In this document: positions 1 through 11,371 of the stretch, piece after piece
Numbering within the stretch: position 1 is the first letter of the stretch
Layout: every line of letters starts with the position of its first letter
NCBI RefSeq assembly: GCF_000143535.2
Contig: NC_037310.1
Span: 2,418,001 to 2,482,000, forward strand
Direction of reading: 5' to 3'
Source of the DNA: Botrytis cinerea B05.10
Lineage: Eukaryota > Ascomycota > Leotiomycetes > Helotiales > Sclerotiniaceae
DNA: 64,000 nt
Notes under the pieces: generated by a model
What the model was told of the DNA's origin: nothing
The model's input: the letters and a program-made list of their open reading frames with translations, nothing else
The model's database searches: none
Position numbers and translations under genes: made by a program

Positions 1-2421
1 CGGCGTCTAAAGTAAAACAGATGAGAAAATTTGTGATTGGTCACCCAAGAAAACTATTCTGGAAGAGATAAAAACAAACTGCCCAAGATATTATTTGTGT
101 GCTAGTTGTCCAACTGTTGGTAAACCATTCGTAATTGAGCATTTTCAGATGAAACAAATGTATGTTATGAATACCTGGTTGAAGAAAACAGTTCTCCCAT
201 ATACAGATAGCCGCCGCTTGCAACAGTGCAGAAAGACAATGGAGAACTCTGGTCCATTGAAATGTTTCAATCACATTCTTTGAGTTTATACTTATACATA
301 CCAGCACGTGGAAACTGTACTGCCGCGCGTGATGATACCATTACCGGACTCTTACCGAGCATATCCCATAAGTTCAAGGGAAGCTTGTCAGCGTGAGGAT
401 ATTATGTTGGCCTGTGTGATTCGGTGCCCATGTATAGAATTGGCACAAGCGTTGGATATTCACCGATGGGGTGAGACAAGAGGAAACCCCAGGCAGAGCG
501 GCTGTTGGCACAGATGATTATCGATTGTGTCCGGGAAAGAAACACATGAAGTCATTTCTCCATTGCTTTTCCCGGGGTGTTGCGGTCGTTGAGATTTCTT
601 CGTCTTGTTGTGTTGGATCCGCACTCCACTCACTGTTGGATGTACGACCTCATGAAGATTTTTTCTGTGGTCCTGGCCATGGCTATGAGGAGGAATATTG
701 AGTCTTTACGTTACTGTGAAGATGAACACTGCCTAATGGATTGAGGCCTTCGATGGCCTTTGTCCGGTCGAATTGTTTGTTTGTTGAAGCATAGCAACAG
801 TGCCTGCCAAACTGCATACCGCTTATCGCTATTAGGCGCCCTTGCAGAACTCCTTGTGACCAGGCCTGGGATGAAGATATCACGATTAGATAAACCGAGA
901 TAATCTCGGGCATCTGCGAGGACAGTTCGGTAGATTCCCGAGTAGAGAAATCGAGGTGGAGGCATGCTGCAAGGGAAGCAAATTGTAGACAGGGTATAAA
1001 GAGCAAATGCTTGGATGATAGAAACCGAGAAGGAGCGGGTAGAGATGGGATGAGTTGATTTCCCATCTGTGCACCTGTGCATATGCATATCGTGTAGATC
1101 AGTGTCAGTGCTGTCTTGGAAGCAAAGATCCTAGTAAGTGAAAGAGATTCATTCGAATTGCCTTGCATTTCCCAAATTAGTCATCCAATCGTTTTGCCAG
1201 GCAAGCAAGATATTCCATGGCAATGCTCTTCTCGATTCGGAGCAGGAAGGAGACAGGAAAGGAAGAGGAAGAAGCTCCAACCAACAGAGGCCCAAACATC
1301 ACCAATTAGGCCTTTTCACGTGATGTCTAGTCCCAATACGGCATTCTCGTGGTACTATTCACGCAGGAGTTACAACCTCGGTAGACGATGTACAGTATGT
1401 ATCTATAGAGTCTAGACATATCATTTTACACGCGCGCATCAAATAGACGGTTCTTTTCTTTCTTCTAATTCACAGTCTTTCGTCTACGTCTTCTTTTCAT
1501 CTTTTCACCCTTACCTACCATTTTCAACATCTCCCATTCGTTACGAAACAGGATCATTATGATATGTTTCATTATCATCTAATCTACCAAGATCTAACTA
1601 TCTTGAAAGGCTTCCTTAGAAAATCTCATACACAGCCCTTGTAAATTTAAAATACCTAGCACTGACCCTATTCTGCCATCCCCCCTGTACAGATCTCTCC
1701 CGTTTGATTCTATTTTCGGTACGCGAACGCCTCATCCGCAGCTTACTTGTTGACGCCCACATAATTTACGCGCCCATCAGATATTTCTCCAAAATTCGAG
1801 ATGAGACTACCGCCCAATGTCCTTAGAAGAGACCGGTATTCTTCTGTTGACCAATACAATCATCTCTTGTTCGTCGCCCCTCGAGCTTTGGAGACTTAAT
1901 AGTCTATCCGCGGCTACTGCTGTTGATCCTAGTCACAAAATTTCGTGCATTTGCCAACGTTTGAAGGCCCAGGAAACTGGGGTCGGATTTATCAAAATGA
2001 TATCTAAAATCGGACCCATCTTGTTTCATCATTTAGTTGAGGTCTCATTTTTGGACATTGAGCGTTAATGAGGCTATAGACACCACCCAAATGGCCCCCA
2101 GCGTTATTTCTTCCAACAGATAATCGAGCTGGTCAATTCTGTATTATAAAGGTCGGTCGCCGGTACACTGGCTAAGACCTTTCGTCCTCATTCAGCATCA
2201 ACATCATCTTTCGGCTTCTACGAATTTCCTATTGTCAACTCGCTTTAGATTTCAATTCTCAACATCTGACTCCATTCGTTTTCGTGTCAAGTGTTTTCCA
2301 CGTTTCCTGCCGGCTGGTCTGCAAGTTTCTTATACATCTAATACTTAATTGACTCGTCAATTGTTTCAACCCCTGTTTACTACTAAGTAGTACCAGCCTC
2401 CCATAAACCCGCCTTTCTAGA
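1..2421. other. Left-edge intergenic region and Myb gene leader
   Basis: No gene can be supported here. Short open frames exist on both strands (for example minus 683-1168) but they overlap, lack recognisable domains and have no consistent splice structure. The part from about 1430 to 2420 is pyrimidine-rich on the plus strand, as fungal promoters and 5' leaders commonly are, and probably serves the Myb/SANT gene starting at 2422. Confidence 0.5.
2142..2150 (+). promoter_or_regulatory. TATA-like element upstream of Myb/SANT gene
   Basis: TATTATAAA lies about 270 bp upstream of the ATG at 2422 and is followed by a C/T-rich leader. Its position fits a core promoter with a leader of roughly 240 nt. 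This is a pattern match only. Confidence 0.3.
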
Positions 2422-3429
2422 ATGCCAAAGGAACAGCGTTCATACAAAGCTATGGATTACTATCGATCACCACCTCTCACCTCTAATAACCTCGTATATC
2501 CACCCATCAACTCTCGACCCATGGCCACACCATACTATGAACCACTGCAACACAGCTACCAGAATATGTCGAGCTATGCAACAGGAGGTCCTGTACAACA
2601 ACCTCCTTTACCACTTCCAACTCAACATTATGTCCAGAATACTCCGATGCCACCTTCCATTCGACCTTCATCTGGAGCATGGACACCCATTGATGATCGA
2701 ACTTTGATAGCAGCACGGAAGCAGGGATTGAATTGGCAACCTATCCAGGCAACTTACTTTCCAAGCAAATCAGCTAACGCCTGTCGAAAGCGTCATGAAC
2801 GTTTGATGGAACGAAAGTCTAGTGACGATTGGGACAATGTTAAATCCGAGACGCTTGCAAAGCATTATATGGATATGCGCAAAGAGATCTGGTCCGGACT
2901 GGCCGCCGCTACTGGAGAGAAATGGACTGTTGTGGAGCAAAAGGTATGTATTGAAATGCAGACACCTAAGATTTATACTAACATGAAGAAGTGTATGTCA
3001 ACTGGTCTCAAAAATATGCAAACGTCTGCCAGAGCTTATGCTCGCCGCGAACGTATGATGGAAGTAGGAGGTCAATCTGGAAGCGCACCATACTCGGACC
3101 ACAATGATTATGAAGTTCATGAAGATAGCGGGATTAGCATCAACCTCGATGGCGACTATGATCGTGATAATGGCTCAGAAGCTTCTACTAACGACCCGCT
3201 TAATCAACAACACTATTCATACGCACCACAAGTTCTCTCCGATGGTCGACCGGATGGATATCCACAGACGGACCGTAATGATGGCTACCCACAATCGGAT
3301 CGCAACGACGGCTACCCACAAACTGACCGAAGTCCATACCACCAAGATAACCGAGCATCATTTCACTCCCGCTTACCTTCGATGGATATGGGCATCGATG
3401 CTATTATTAATCAACCATCTGGTCTCTAA
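2422..3429 (+). CDS. Myb/SANT-like DNA-binding domain protein
   Basis: The reading frame is 335 codons if unspliced. A likely intron at 2944-2991 (GTATGT, branch CTAAC, ends AAG) is exactly 48 nt, in phase 0 and free of stops; removing it gives 319 aa. Splicing joins VVEQK to CMSTGLKNMQ, the run expected in this fungal Myb-like family. Residues about 85-135 carry the Myb/SANT-like helices (GAWTPIDDRTLIAARKQGLN, then a WQPIQ...FPSKSANACRKRHERL run). The N-terminus is rich in Tyr, Pro and Gln. The C-terminal third has three tandem copies of a unit like NDGYPQTDR and ends with a conserved-looking acidic/hydrophobic tail. It is probably a nuclear DNA-binding regulator; its target is unknown. The start is the first ATG after a long leader. 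Confidence 0.75.
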   Translation: MPKEQRSYKAMDYYRSPPLTSNNLVYPPINSRPMATPYYEPLQHSYQNMSSYATGGPVQQPPLPLPTQHYVQNTPMPPSIRPSSGAWTPIDDRTLIAARKQGLNWQPIQATYFPSKSANACRKRHERLMERKSSDDWDNVKSETLAKHYMDMRKEIWSGLAAATGEKWTVVEQKVCIEMQTPKIYTNMKKCMSTGLKNMQTSARAYARRERMMEVGGQSGSAPYSDHNDYEVHEDSGISINLDGDYDRDNGSEASTNDPLNQQHYSYAPQVLSDGRPDGYPQTDRNDGYPQSDRNDGYPQTDRSPYHQDNRASFHSRLPSMDMGIDAIINQPSGL

Positions 3430-5383
3430 CGGCTTGTCTATCCTGTGAATTTAATTTCGAATCGTTTCTATAAATTATCGGAGAAATAAGGGTCGGTACT
3501 ATGAGGGTCAAATTCCTCAAGCTATCTTTGGAAAATGATACCAGGCGTAATTGATATTTTTTATCCGTCATGAGGAGGGAATTAATGAGCTTTCGGCGTT
3601 AGAGAGAAGAGTTTTTCAAAATACACTTCGTTACAAGTGTTTCACACAATCATTTCAAAGTTGGGGCGGGTTTCATTTGTGGGCTGGGTTTTGCGACATG
3701 AATATGACCTTTACGTCTTTATTTTATCATGTTGTTGGGAATGGAGTATTTGGAAAGGTTTGGGATTTGTATGGTGGAAGGGGACAGGTTTGGTGGAATA
3801 CTGTGTTATTAGATACAGATTAATATCACCAGAGGATTATCGAGTCCTCATAAAGAGACGATATTAATATAAAAATTATTTGTCTTGACTGTTTTGTTTT
3901 CTATTACTGCATATCGTTTGAAAATCCATCGGAAATAAACTGTCTAGTAGCGCTAGCAACATATTTCATCTCATTTAATCAAGATCCTCTACCTGATCCC
4001 AATATCAATGCACGTAAGATATTTGACAAAGACAAGTTTATCATAGTTGGCAGTTGTCTGATAGTATCTAGGTACGTACAATCCTTTTCAATAGCCTCAA
4101 CCCCACACCTAATCCTCGACCCACGGCCGCGCTACCAAACCTTGATTCAGTAACTCAGATTTCAGATACGAAAGTCTAGAGCCAAGCTTTGAGGATGCCG
4201 AGTAGCATTCAAAAGTGGGGCTTGTTGTTTGGCTACCTCACGTACGTTTTATTTCGATAGAAGCCCGTATCTGAGGTTGCTCAATGTGTGCTATTTCTCG
4301 TCACTTGACGGTAACATGTTGTTGTCTTCTAAGGAACGACATAACATTCATATATATACTCGAAGTATCACGGGGCTTCACTTAAATATATATATTTCAA
4401 CGTGTCTAGAACGGAGACATCTCACATCGAAATCTCCAATCCAACACCCACGACAGCATACAAGCAATCATCCACTCTCTCTAACCAACCAACCCACCCA
4501 CTCAAAAAACACCACCCAACTTCCACATACATCTAACCCAAAATCCGGGCCTGACGCTAGACAGATCCACAAATGCCAATATCGCAATCTCAAGATCCAT
4601 CCATCCTATCCTCGCGATCCTTTCGCTTCGGGGATTCCCCACATATTCACCGAATCACGGATTTCGACTCGTAAAATATCCTTGCTTTGATCTCTTCCTT
4701 CCTTTCGCTTGTATCTTGGTAGGAATTTTGGGATTTTGGATCTTGGATGTTGGAGATGGGGATGGGGATCGAGAATTGTGTACCTACCTAGGGTGCTGCC
4801 GATGCTTAGGTCATGCATATGATGCGTGACTTTTAGTTGAGGTACGCTGCGAGTGCGAGTGCGGGTGCGAGTACAAGTCCTTCTAGTGCTGTGCGATGCT
4901 TGATCTTCTGGTTATATTTGTTGTGTATTGTATGAGTGAAAAAGTCAAGTCGATGTCCGAGGTAAGTTTGGTATTGAAAATAAAAGCCAGTGTTGACCTT
5001 GCTATCTACCCCTCTCTCTCTCTTCATTTCGCAAAATACGCACTGCAATTATTCGAAAATTGGAAGCAATGCCCCCTATTTAAAGAACCTCAATAAACCG
5101 CCAAATTCATCCACGAATTTTAACTCAAACCAAGCATCAGGCCATCGCAGATCCGACCTCCCTCTAAATCTATCTCGCTAGTCTTGCAACTAGCACTTCC
5201 AGAAAGCCCTAGGAATAATTCTCGAGTAAGGTAAGACTGTGAACAACCTTCTCATATCACTTTGCCAGCTCACCAGTAAATAGACTCTCAAATATCTAAC
5301 AAAGGGATCTGTCAGTTACACTTCCAACTTTGAGGCAACTACTATCCATATCCATTCATATCCACTACAACAAAAACCATTTC

Positions 5384-5432
5384 TTCCTCTTCCTCTTCCT
5401 CTTCCTCTTCCTCTTCCTCTTCCTCTTCCTCT
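5384..5432. repeat. CTTCCT hexanucleotide microsatellite
   Basis: About eight near-perfect copies of CTTCCT/TTCCTC in a row, inside the G-poor non-coding stretch. Confidence 0.9.
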
Positions 5433-6300
5433 TGCTCTCACCCAACTCAAGCGACAAAAACACCATTACCGAGTATCTTATCCACGGTGCCTATAAATCT
5501 CTCCACAAGCAATCCACAAAAGACACACATATACATAACAAACCATTCCAATCACTTCAGGCACCCGAGAACAAAACCAAGCTCTCCTCAATCAAACAAA
5601 AAAATAAACCATACGCACAGATATCTGATACATCCTATCCACCCATGCAGATCCACACCCCGCACTGGCGCTTATCCCGCCTCTTTCTTCTCCCCCCCCA
5701 TCTTCCCGAATCTGGATATTTCTCCTCCTCTCTATTCTCTGTTCTCTGTTCTCTTTTGAGAACAAAATTATCCAATCTTACTTTCTTTCAGCCTCAAGAC
5801 TTAACCCCGCTTTCATCTTGATTAGACTTCGGGCTGGGATGTTGATTCCCTGTATATGCTTTGAGAAGATTATTTACATGAGTTACTCATTGTAGAAGAT
5901 TTATTCGAATGTATGTAAGGATAGGTAAATTACTTTCACGTCCCTCCCTTAGATTCCACACCTGAATAGATAGAATCTACCTTCCCACCATAAAATCCAA
6001 CCACAGAACCCACACGCAGCACAACACGTACGAGTTTCCGAGCAGAAGATCAATCCACCATATACACAATCAATAAATACAACAAAGCAACAAAGAAGCC
6101 ATTCCTTGCACAGAACAAATCCAATCATCCTATTCCAGCATGCGAGAATAAACGAAGCTGATGATCTGCAGATACATATATGTGAGATAAAACCTACCTA
6201 CCGGTAGTTAATCGAGACCCACAGTGAAAAATGAAATATATATAAATAATCCTCCTAATGATAAAGAACCTCCCCAGAAATCAAGCTCCATCCGGTTTTC

Positions 6301-6301
<1 letters not shown>

Positions 6302-6332
<31 letters not shown>
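6302..6332. repeat. Homopolymer of 31 A
   Basis: An uninterrupted run of 31 adenines. No coding similarity or target-site duplication that would mark a retroposed copy is visible beside it, so a mononucleotide microsatellite is the simplest reading. Confidence 0.9.
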
Positions 6333-6333
<1 letters not shown>

Positions 6334-6703
6334 AGCACAAGTAGAATTCCCACGACAAGTATGAAAAAGAATCAAGAGGAAAGAGGAAAGAGTAAATCTA
6401 CACCCAAAGCTCCAAACTCTAAGAACTCCATACAAACCCCTCATTCCTGATTCGAGATTCCAGATCCACACTTCACGAAATTCGAAACTCGAATCTTCTA
6501 TTGTATATATATATGTATATATGTATTACCTCACTCATCTTCGTCTTCATCTTCATCTTCATATCCACCCGGACATATCTCCAAACTAAACTTAACTAAA
6601 TTAAACCCACCATATACTATTTTCAAATTTCCAACACCTCCATATCCTCATCCTCATCCCCTCAAGATATTCATTCACACATCACAACACTCTCATCCCA
6701 TCC

Positions 6704-6723
6704 AATCAATCAATCAATCAATC
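6704..6723. repeat. AATC tetranucleotide repeat
   Basis: Five tandem copies of AATC/CAAT in non-coding DNA. Confidence 0.85.
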
Positions 6724-7516
6724 CAATTTTCACATTTCCCCAATCCTGCATTTGAGATCCACATTCTACAATAATATATAGTATACGTAATACATAAATA
6801 TGAACCAACATCCCACCCCTCAGCATCCCAACCCTCAACATCCCAACCCCCTCCCCTCCCCTCCCCTCCACACAAAACCAGCCGATCCCATCTCTCGCGA
6901 ACCAGCTCGCTATAGTATTTCCTCCGGAAACCCAGGAAATCCATCGATACGAATTCAAAGAGACGAGTAATAACCATACTCGCTCACGCGCGAATGAATC
7001 ACCGTCTGACGATTCCCGGATGCTGGAAAATCACTCATTCATTCATTCAGTAATTGTTCGGCACAGCCACAATGGAGTTTTGTCTCCTGCGAAAACGCAC
7101 CATGTGGCTTACGCAGGGGGAAACGATAAAAGCTGAATCCGGGAAGGAGAAAAGGAGAGGCGTTGTTAGTGTTTGAGATTTCGTTCTGACATTCATGGAT
7201 GTGTGATTGGAGGGTGTAGAATCGGGGTAAATACGTGTGGTGCAGCTTGTGAGAATAAGCAAGCAGTGAGGATGTGAAATTAAAGTGAAGGTATTTTTGC
7301 GGATTGGAATTTGATAGGGTGGTGGTGGGTGTATATTGATTTGATGAGAGAGGACTGGATGCAAGTAAAGAAGTGCTGTTGTTATTATTTCCGGATCGAA
7401 TAGTTCCATGCAAAATCTTATAACTGACTTTTTTGGAGACCAAATCCCATGGCGTTAGATGTAGGATTTCAACTCAGAAAAGTATCGCTAGACAATTGAG
7501 GGGGCATGGCTGATGG

Positions 7517-8511
7517 TCAACCAGACGAGTTAGTCAACAAGCTAAGACTTTGCGAGAAATCTTTTGTGCTGTTTGGATATCGTCTAATATCGTTTTCGAG
7601 GACTTCCTTCGCTTCATCCATCGGCTCAAGTAGCATCTCTGAGTGCCTTTGGGATGTCTTAAGCAATTCTAGAAAGCAGCGAAACAAGATCTGAGTTAAT
7701 CCTGGCTAACGCGCTGGACAATGACTTCCTCTTCAATCTTGTCAATAGATATGCTACCTGCAACCTGACCCGCGGGACTTTCGTAGAGAATATTGTTTTC
7801 GGATATCGTAGATAGCGTATTGCTACTGCTGCAGTCGATATTCTGTGGACGAGATGTCGAAGCCGAAGATTCCATTTGGGATGAAGGTATCAATGATGGT
7901 CTAGGCTGAGAGGGAAGATCTCCTGTGCATGTCGGTGCTAGTGATGGATAACTCTCAGTCGAGCTAGCCGTATCCGAGTTTTCAGATAAACCAAAAGTCT
8001 CATCCGTCTCATCTGGAAGCAAGAGGCCGGAAAATAAAGAATCCTCAGCTTCCCAATACATGTTACTTATTGCGTCTGAGAAATCTGTAGGATATCCTGG
8101 CATAGTTATTGATGATAGAGACGTTCCGAATATACTCATCAATGTTGTTTGTTCAAGAGATCTTGAAGGGCTCGCTGTTTCTGTTCCCGTCACAATAGCT
8201 GTACTCAGCACCGCTTGCTGGGTATGAACCTGTAACTGCCCCTGAAGCCGCGGAGCACCATTATATCGTCGCTTTCGCACCGACTTTCGCACTCTCGCCT
8301 TTTTCGCTATGCTATTCGTAGAAGTCCAAGCAATGTCACCCATGTAGCTACCTGCGCAAAAGACAGAGCTCATGCGACATTCAGTATCTGCACGGAAACA
8401 TCGATCGCAGCATTGCTGGTCAGCGCATTCGCGAAGACATCGCAGTTTTTGGCCACGGCAACGATCACACGCAAATCGTCGAGATAAAATTCCACACGCG
8501 TTTATATCCAT
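7517..8511 (-). CDS. Short Zn(II)2Cys6 regulator, probably two exons
   Basis: The N-terminus holds a Zn2Cys6 binuclear cluster: C15-x2-C18-x6-C25-x9-C35-x2-C38-x6-C45, with two extra cysteines (29 and 34) inside the linker. A basic run (KKARVRKSVRKRR) follows. The rest is Ser/Thr-rich and acidic, as in AflR-type regulators, and there is no middle homology domain. The first exon alone would end at 7696. I prefer an intron at 7757-7669 (GTAGCA...TTTCTAG), which joins in phase to a 50-codon tail (ELLKTSQRHSEMLLEPMDEA, then KEVLENDIRRY) ending at 7517 and gives 301 aa. The GTG at 8514 is not the start; the ATG is at 8511. The tail exon is the uncertain part. It probably acts as a nuclear transcription factor, perhaps for nearby accessory genes; no target is evident. 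Confidence 0.65.
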
Positions 8512-9463
8512 CACTTTTAAGAATATATGAACAGAATGTTGAAACTAAAAATCGCGAAGAAAAGATGTGTATTTTGAATAAGAGAAGACCCAACTCGAGA
8601 ACAACTTTCTGAGCAGTGAGAATATGAGTACTTCGAACAAGACGAGAGCCAACCCGACTTAAATAACACAAAGAAGCAGGCAGTCATGCAAGAAGAAGGC
8701 ACATAGCATAGCATACGCCACTTCAAGGAACAGACACATCACATCGCGTCATGCGACCAAATCCATTGTAAACATCTCTATCTCTCCAATCTCCCCTACC
8801 ACGTATGCCTTTCCAGATCTCCAAGCAGACAGCACACTTATCCGAGCAGAATCACACCCCCCAACCCAACACTCTCATCTATCTTCAATACACAATCCCA
8901 TCACAAACTCCTCGCTATACAGAAATATATGAATTCCCAGAGCTGAGTTGCTAGCAAAGCAGTGCTCTAACAAACTTGCTCCAACAGTTGGGATTACGAG
9001 ATATGTGCATTCTATCCATTTGGTTGCAGATTTTACGGCGCAGGTGGCTATAATCGAGCGAGTATCACATGACCACTTGGTATTACATGCCCTTACTCTG
9101 ATTGGTGCACTCAGGGGCTTAGATACATACACTGACATACACTATCCCCTAGACTAGGTGCTCTCTTCTCAAAATTATATATCAAATCAATCTATCAATA
9201 TTTGAATCGAAAAATTGATAAAAATGATAGAAAAACATTCAATTTATTATACGTTTAAATCTTGTAATATCACACGTATTTCGTACGAAGAGACGGGTTT
9301 GCGGCTAATTTCAGTTTTATATTGACTAATTTGAAACCACTAAAAACTTTAAACTTCCAAGCAAATCCTATCGGATTTCAACAGATTACTAACGCCAGTG
9401 AAAGTCAACAATCCCAGATCCCACACTCCATAAGTTCCCATTGAATTACAATTAACCTTAAGC
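8512..9463. other. Promoter of Zn2Cys6 gene and 3' flank of arg-2
   Basis: No coding gene is seen. The part next to 8512 is the presumed promoter of the minus-strand regulator. The AT-rich part from about 9160 to 9460 is the 3' flank of the CPSase gene. Confidence 0.5.
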
Positions 9464-10935
9464 TTAAGCGGCGGCAGCAACCTGAGCTGGAGCGACACCA
9501 ACACGCTCCTTCGACAAGATGTCTACAAGGAGAGGATTTGGTCTGTTGTCTTTGCCGGCTGGGTAAACAGCTTGGTTCTTCTTGTAACGTTGAACATTCT
9601 CAATGTACATGTCGAAGAGGTATGAGGAATCCATTGGTCCTCCCTTAGCCTCAGGATGGAATTGGGTGGAGAAAATTGGACGGGTCTTGTGAATCATTCC
9701 TAGAATCTGTTAGCAAGTGTTTAAGAAAAAAAACTTGGCAAAATTTACCTTCGTTGGATCCATCGTTCAAGTTGACGAAGTATTCCTTGAAATCGGATGG
9801 GAGAGTAGTCATATCAACGGCATAACCGTGGTTTTGACTGGTAATGTGGCATTGACCGGTGGTCAAATCAAGAGCTGGGATGTTGTGGGCACGGTTTCCG
9901 TACTTGAGCTTGATGGTGCGGGCACCAGCTGCAAGAGCAAGCAATTGATGTCCCAGGCAGATACCAAAGACTGGTAGTTGGGATGACTCCATCAATCTAG
10001 TCAAATGGTAGACAGTCTCTTGACAATGAGTTGGGTCACCAGGTCCGTTGGAGATAAAGACACCATCGAAATGGTGGGCGACCTTATGAATTGGGAAATC
10101 ATAAGGGAAGACAGTAACGCTTGCGCCACGGCTAACCAAACTTCTGAGAATGTTCTCTTTGACACCGCAATCGATAACTGCGACGTGCATATCTCCATGG
10201 GCAGAGCTAACGTGGAATGGAGCTTTGGTGCTGACTTTTTTGACCAAGTTGATTTGCTCAGGATCAACGAAAGCCTCATCTTGATCGGCATCATATTCTT
10301 CTCCGATGGTGATTCGAGCCAAAGAAGAACCTTCCTCTCTCAAATAGGTAACGATGGCTCTGGTATCAACACCAGAAATAGCTGGAACACCCTCACGGGC
10401 ACACCAATCACTCAAACTCTCCACAGCGGTCCAATGACTGTACTTCTCAGCATAATCTGCAACAACCACACCAACACATTGAATGTTTGGTGACTCGAAA
10501 TACTTCAGAAGCCCATGCTCATCTCTGGCAGATGATGGAACACCATAGTTTCCGATCAAAGGTTGAGTGAAGACAAGAATTTGTCCACGGTAAGAAGGAT
10601 CGGTCATGGATTCGGGGTAACCGACGAGGGATGTTGTGAACACGGCTTCACCAGAGATGTTGGACTTGGCGCCAAAAGATTTGCCGTGGAAGACTGGGCC
10701 ATCCTATCAAAGATCGTCAACTCAGAAATTTCTTCACACGCCAGCCAATGTAACATACCCTGATTGTGAATGTAGCTCGGTCATGGGAGATTGGAGTAGC
10801 ACGAGGCCGGGTGTATGGCATGGCACGGCCAGCACTTCCTTCAACAGTAGCTAGGAATCGAGTCTGCTGAGCAACTCTTTGGATGCCATAGCCGGTTGGC
10901 TTAAAAGCTGCAGGCTTTACGAATCGGGAGAACAT
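9464..10935 (-). CDS. arg-2: Arginine-specific carbamoyl-phosphate synthase, small (glutaminase) subunit
   Basis: This subunit supplies ammonia from glutamine to the large subunit for mitochondrial carbamoyl phosphate and arginine synthesis. Three exons: 10935-10759, 10703-9749 and 9699-9464; introns of 55 and 49 nt (GTATGT...TAG; GTAAAT...TAG). Phases close to give 455 aa. The first 30 residues or so are basic and Ser/Thr-rich with no acidic residue, fitting a mitochondrial presequence. The CPSase small-chain domain follows ([12 protein letters not shown] onward), then a class-I glutamine amidotransferase domain with the nucleophile Cys in [11 protein letters not shown] and the His/Glu pair in [12 protein letters not shown]. 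All catalytic residues are present. The leader carries an arginine attenuator peptide (10994-11371), so translation should fall when arginine is high. Yeast calls the orthologue CPA1. Confidence 0.96.
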
Positions 10936-10993
10936 GATTGTAGTTGTTTGTTTTTGTAAAATTTAGTAGACGGTAGGGTTTGAGAAAGCTATT

Positions 10994-11371
10994 TCAGTTG
11001 ACTGAAGCTTTCCAGATGTGATCTAAAAGGGTGTTAGAGTTTTGGCCGTGGCAAGTAATCGTTAGGGAGGGGTCATAGATAGGGTTGCGTGCGAACCTGA
11101 GATATAATCCTGCAAGAACATGCTGTTAGCCAAGTCGCTCTTAGATGATAGAATCACTGTAGATATTTTGATTGATGAAGAGTCACATCTCTCGAGGAAA
11201 GAATGGTAGAAGAGTTGGCATCCAAAATTCAAGTCCACAGATAAGAATTGAGGAATTCATGACGTTTGACTCATCCTCCTCCTCCTCCTCATCATCATCA
11301 TCCACATCCACATCCAGAGACAAAGAAACCGAACATACCTGAGAAGTAAAAACTGACGAGCGACCACTCAT
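10994..11371 (-). CDS. Arginine attenuator peptide (AAP) uORF, three exons
   Basis: A 24-codon upstream reading frame in the arg-2 leader, built from three exons: 11371-11339 (MSGRSSVFTSQ), 11109-11097 (DYIS plus one base) and 11022-10994 (completing DHIWKASVN and TGA). The introns are 229 nt (GTATGT...TTGCAG) and 74 nt (GTTCGC...TTTTAG). Residue for residue it matches the known fungal AAP in length and at the positions important for arginine-dependent ribosome stalling, including Ser10, Asp12, Asp16 and Trp19. The stop lies 58 nt before the arg-2 ATG. The known role of the family is cis-acting: the nascent peptide stalls the terminating ribosome when arginine is plentiful, which blocks scanning to the main frame and can trigger nonsense-mediated decay. 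The unspliced frame runs on into Asp/Glu repeats and loses the active part. Confidence 0.93.
11267..11273 (+). promoter_or_regulatory. TGACTCA, Gcn4/CPC1-type site inside the AAP intron
   Basis: The perfect palindromic core TGACTCA lies in the first intron of the arg-2 uORF. A second, partial copy (GTGACTC on the minus strand, ending near 11186) lies about 85 bp away in the same intron. CPC1/Gcn4/CpcA proteins bind this core in amino-acid biosynthesis promoters. The position downstream of the transcription start is unusual. Function is inferred. Confidence 0.45.
11278..11315. repeat. CCT/CAT trinucleotide and CCACAT repeats in AAP intron 1
   Basis: Runs of CCT, then CAT, then CCACAT follow one another near the 5' splice site of the first uORF intron. 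On the coding strand they would encode a Val-Asp-Val-Asp and Glu/Asp run if the intron were retained. Confidence 0.8.

Larger units (their letters stand above)
3430..7516. other. 4-kb non-coding stretch, G-poor plus strand, repeat-rich
   Basis: No convincing coding gene is present. From about 4400 to 7000 the plus strand is strikingly poor in G and rich in C, A and T, with a CTTCCT microsatellite, a 31-base A run, AATC repeats and CT-rich runs. The open frames here (for example plus 4229-4690 and 5330-5821) are low-complexity and frame-neutral. The region could be a long untranslated leader, a non-coding transcript or simply spacer. Confidence 0.5.

Noticed and set aside
683..1168. 161-codon minus frame near the left edge
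   Set aside because: No domain, signal or splice support, and it overlaps other equally long frames.
4229..4690. 153-codon plus frame
   Set aside because: Low-complexity translation of a C/A-rich stretch with no conserved-looking segment.
5330..5821. 163-codon plus frame with Leu/Phe run
   Set aside because: The hydrophobic run is only the translation of the CTTCCT microsatellite.
6302..6332. Poly(A) as the tail of a retroposed gene or LINE
   Set aside because: No upstream coding remnant or flanking direct repeat was found.
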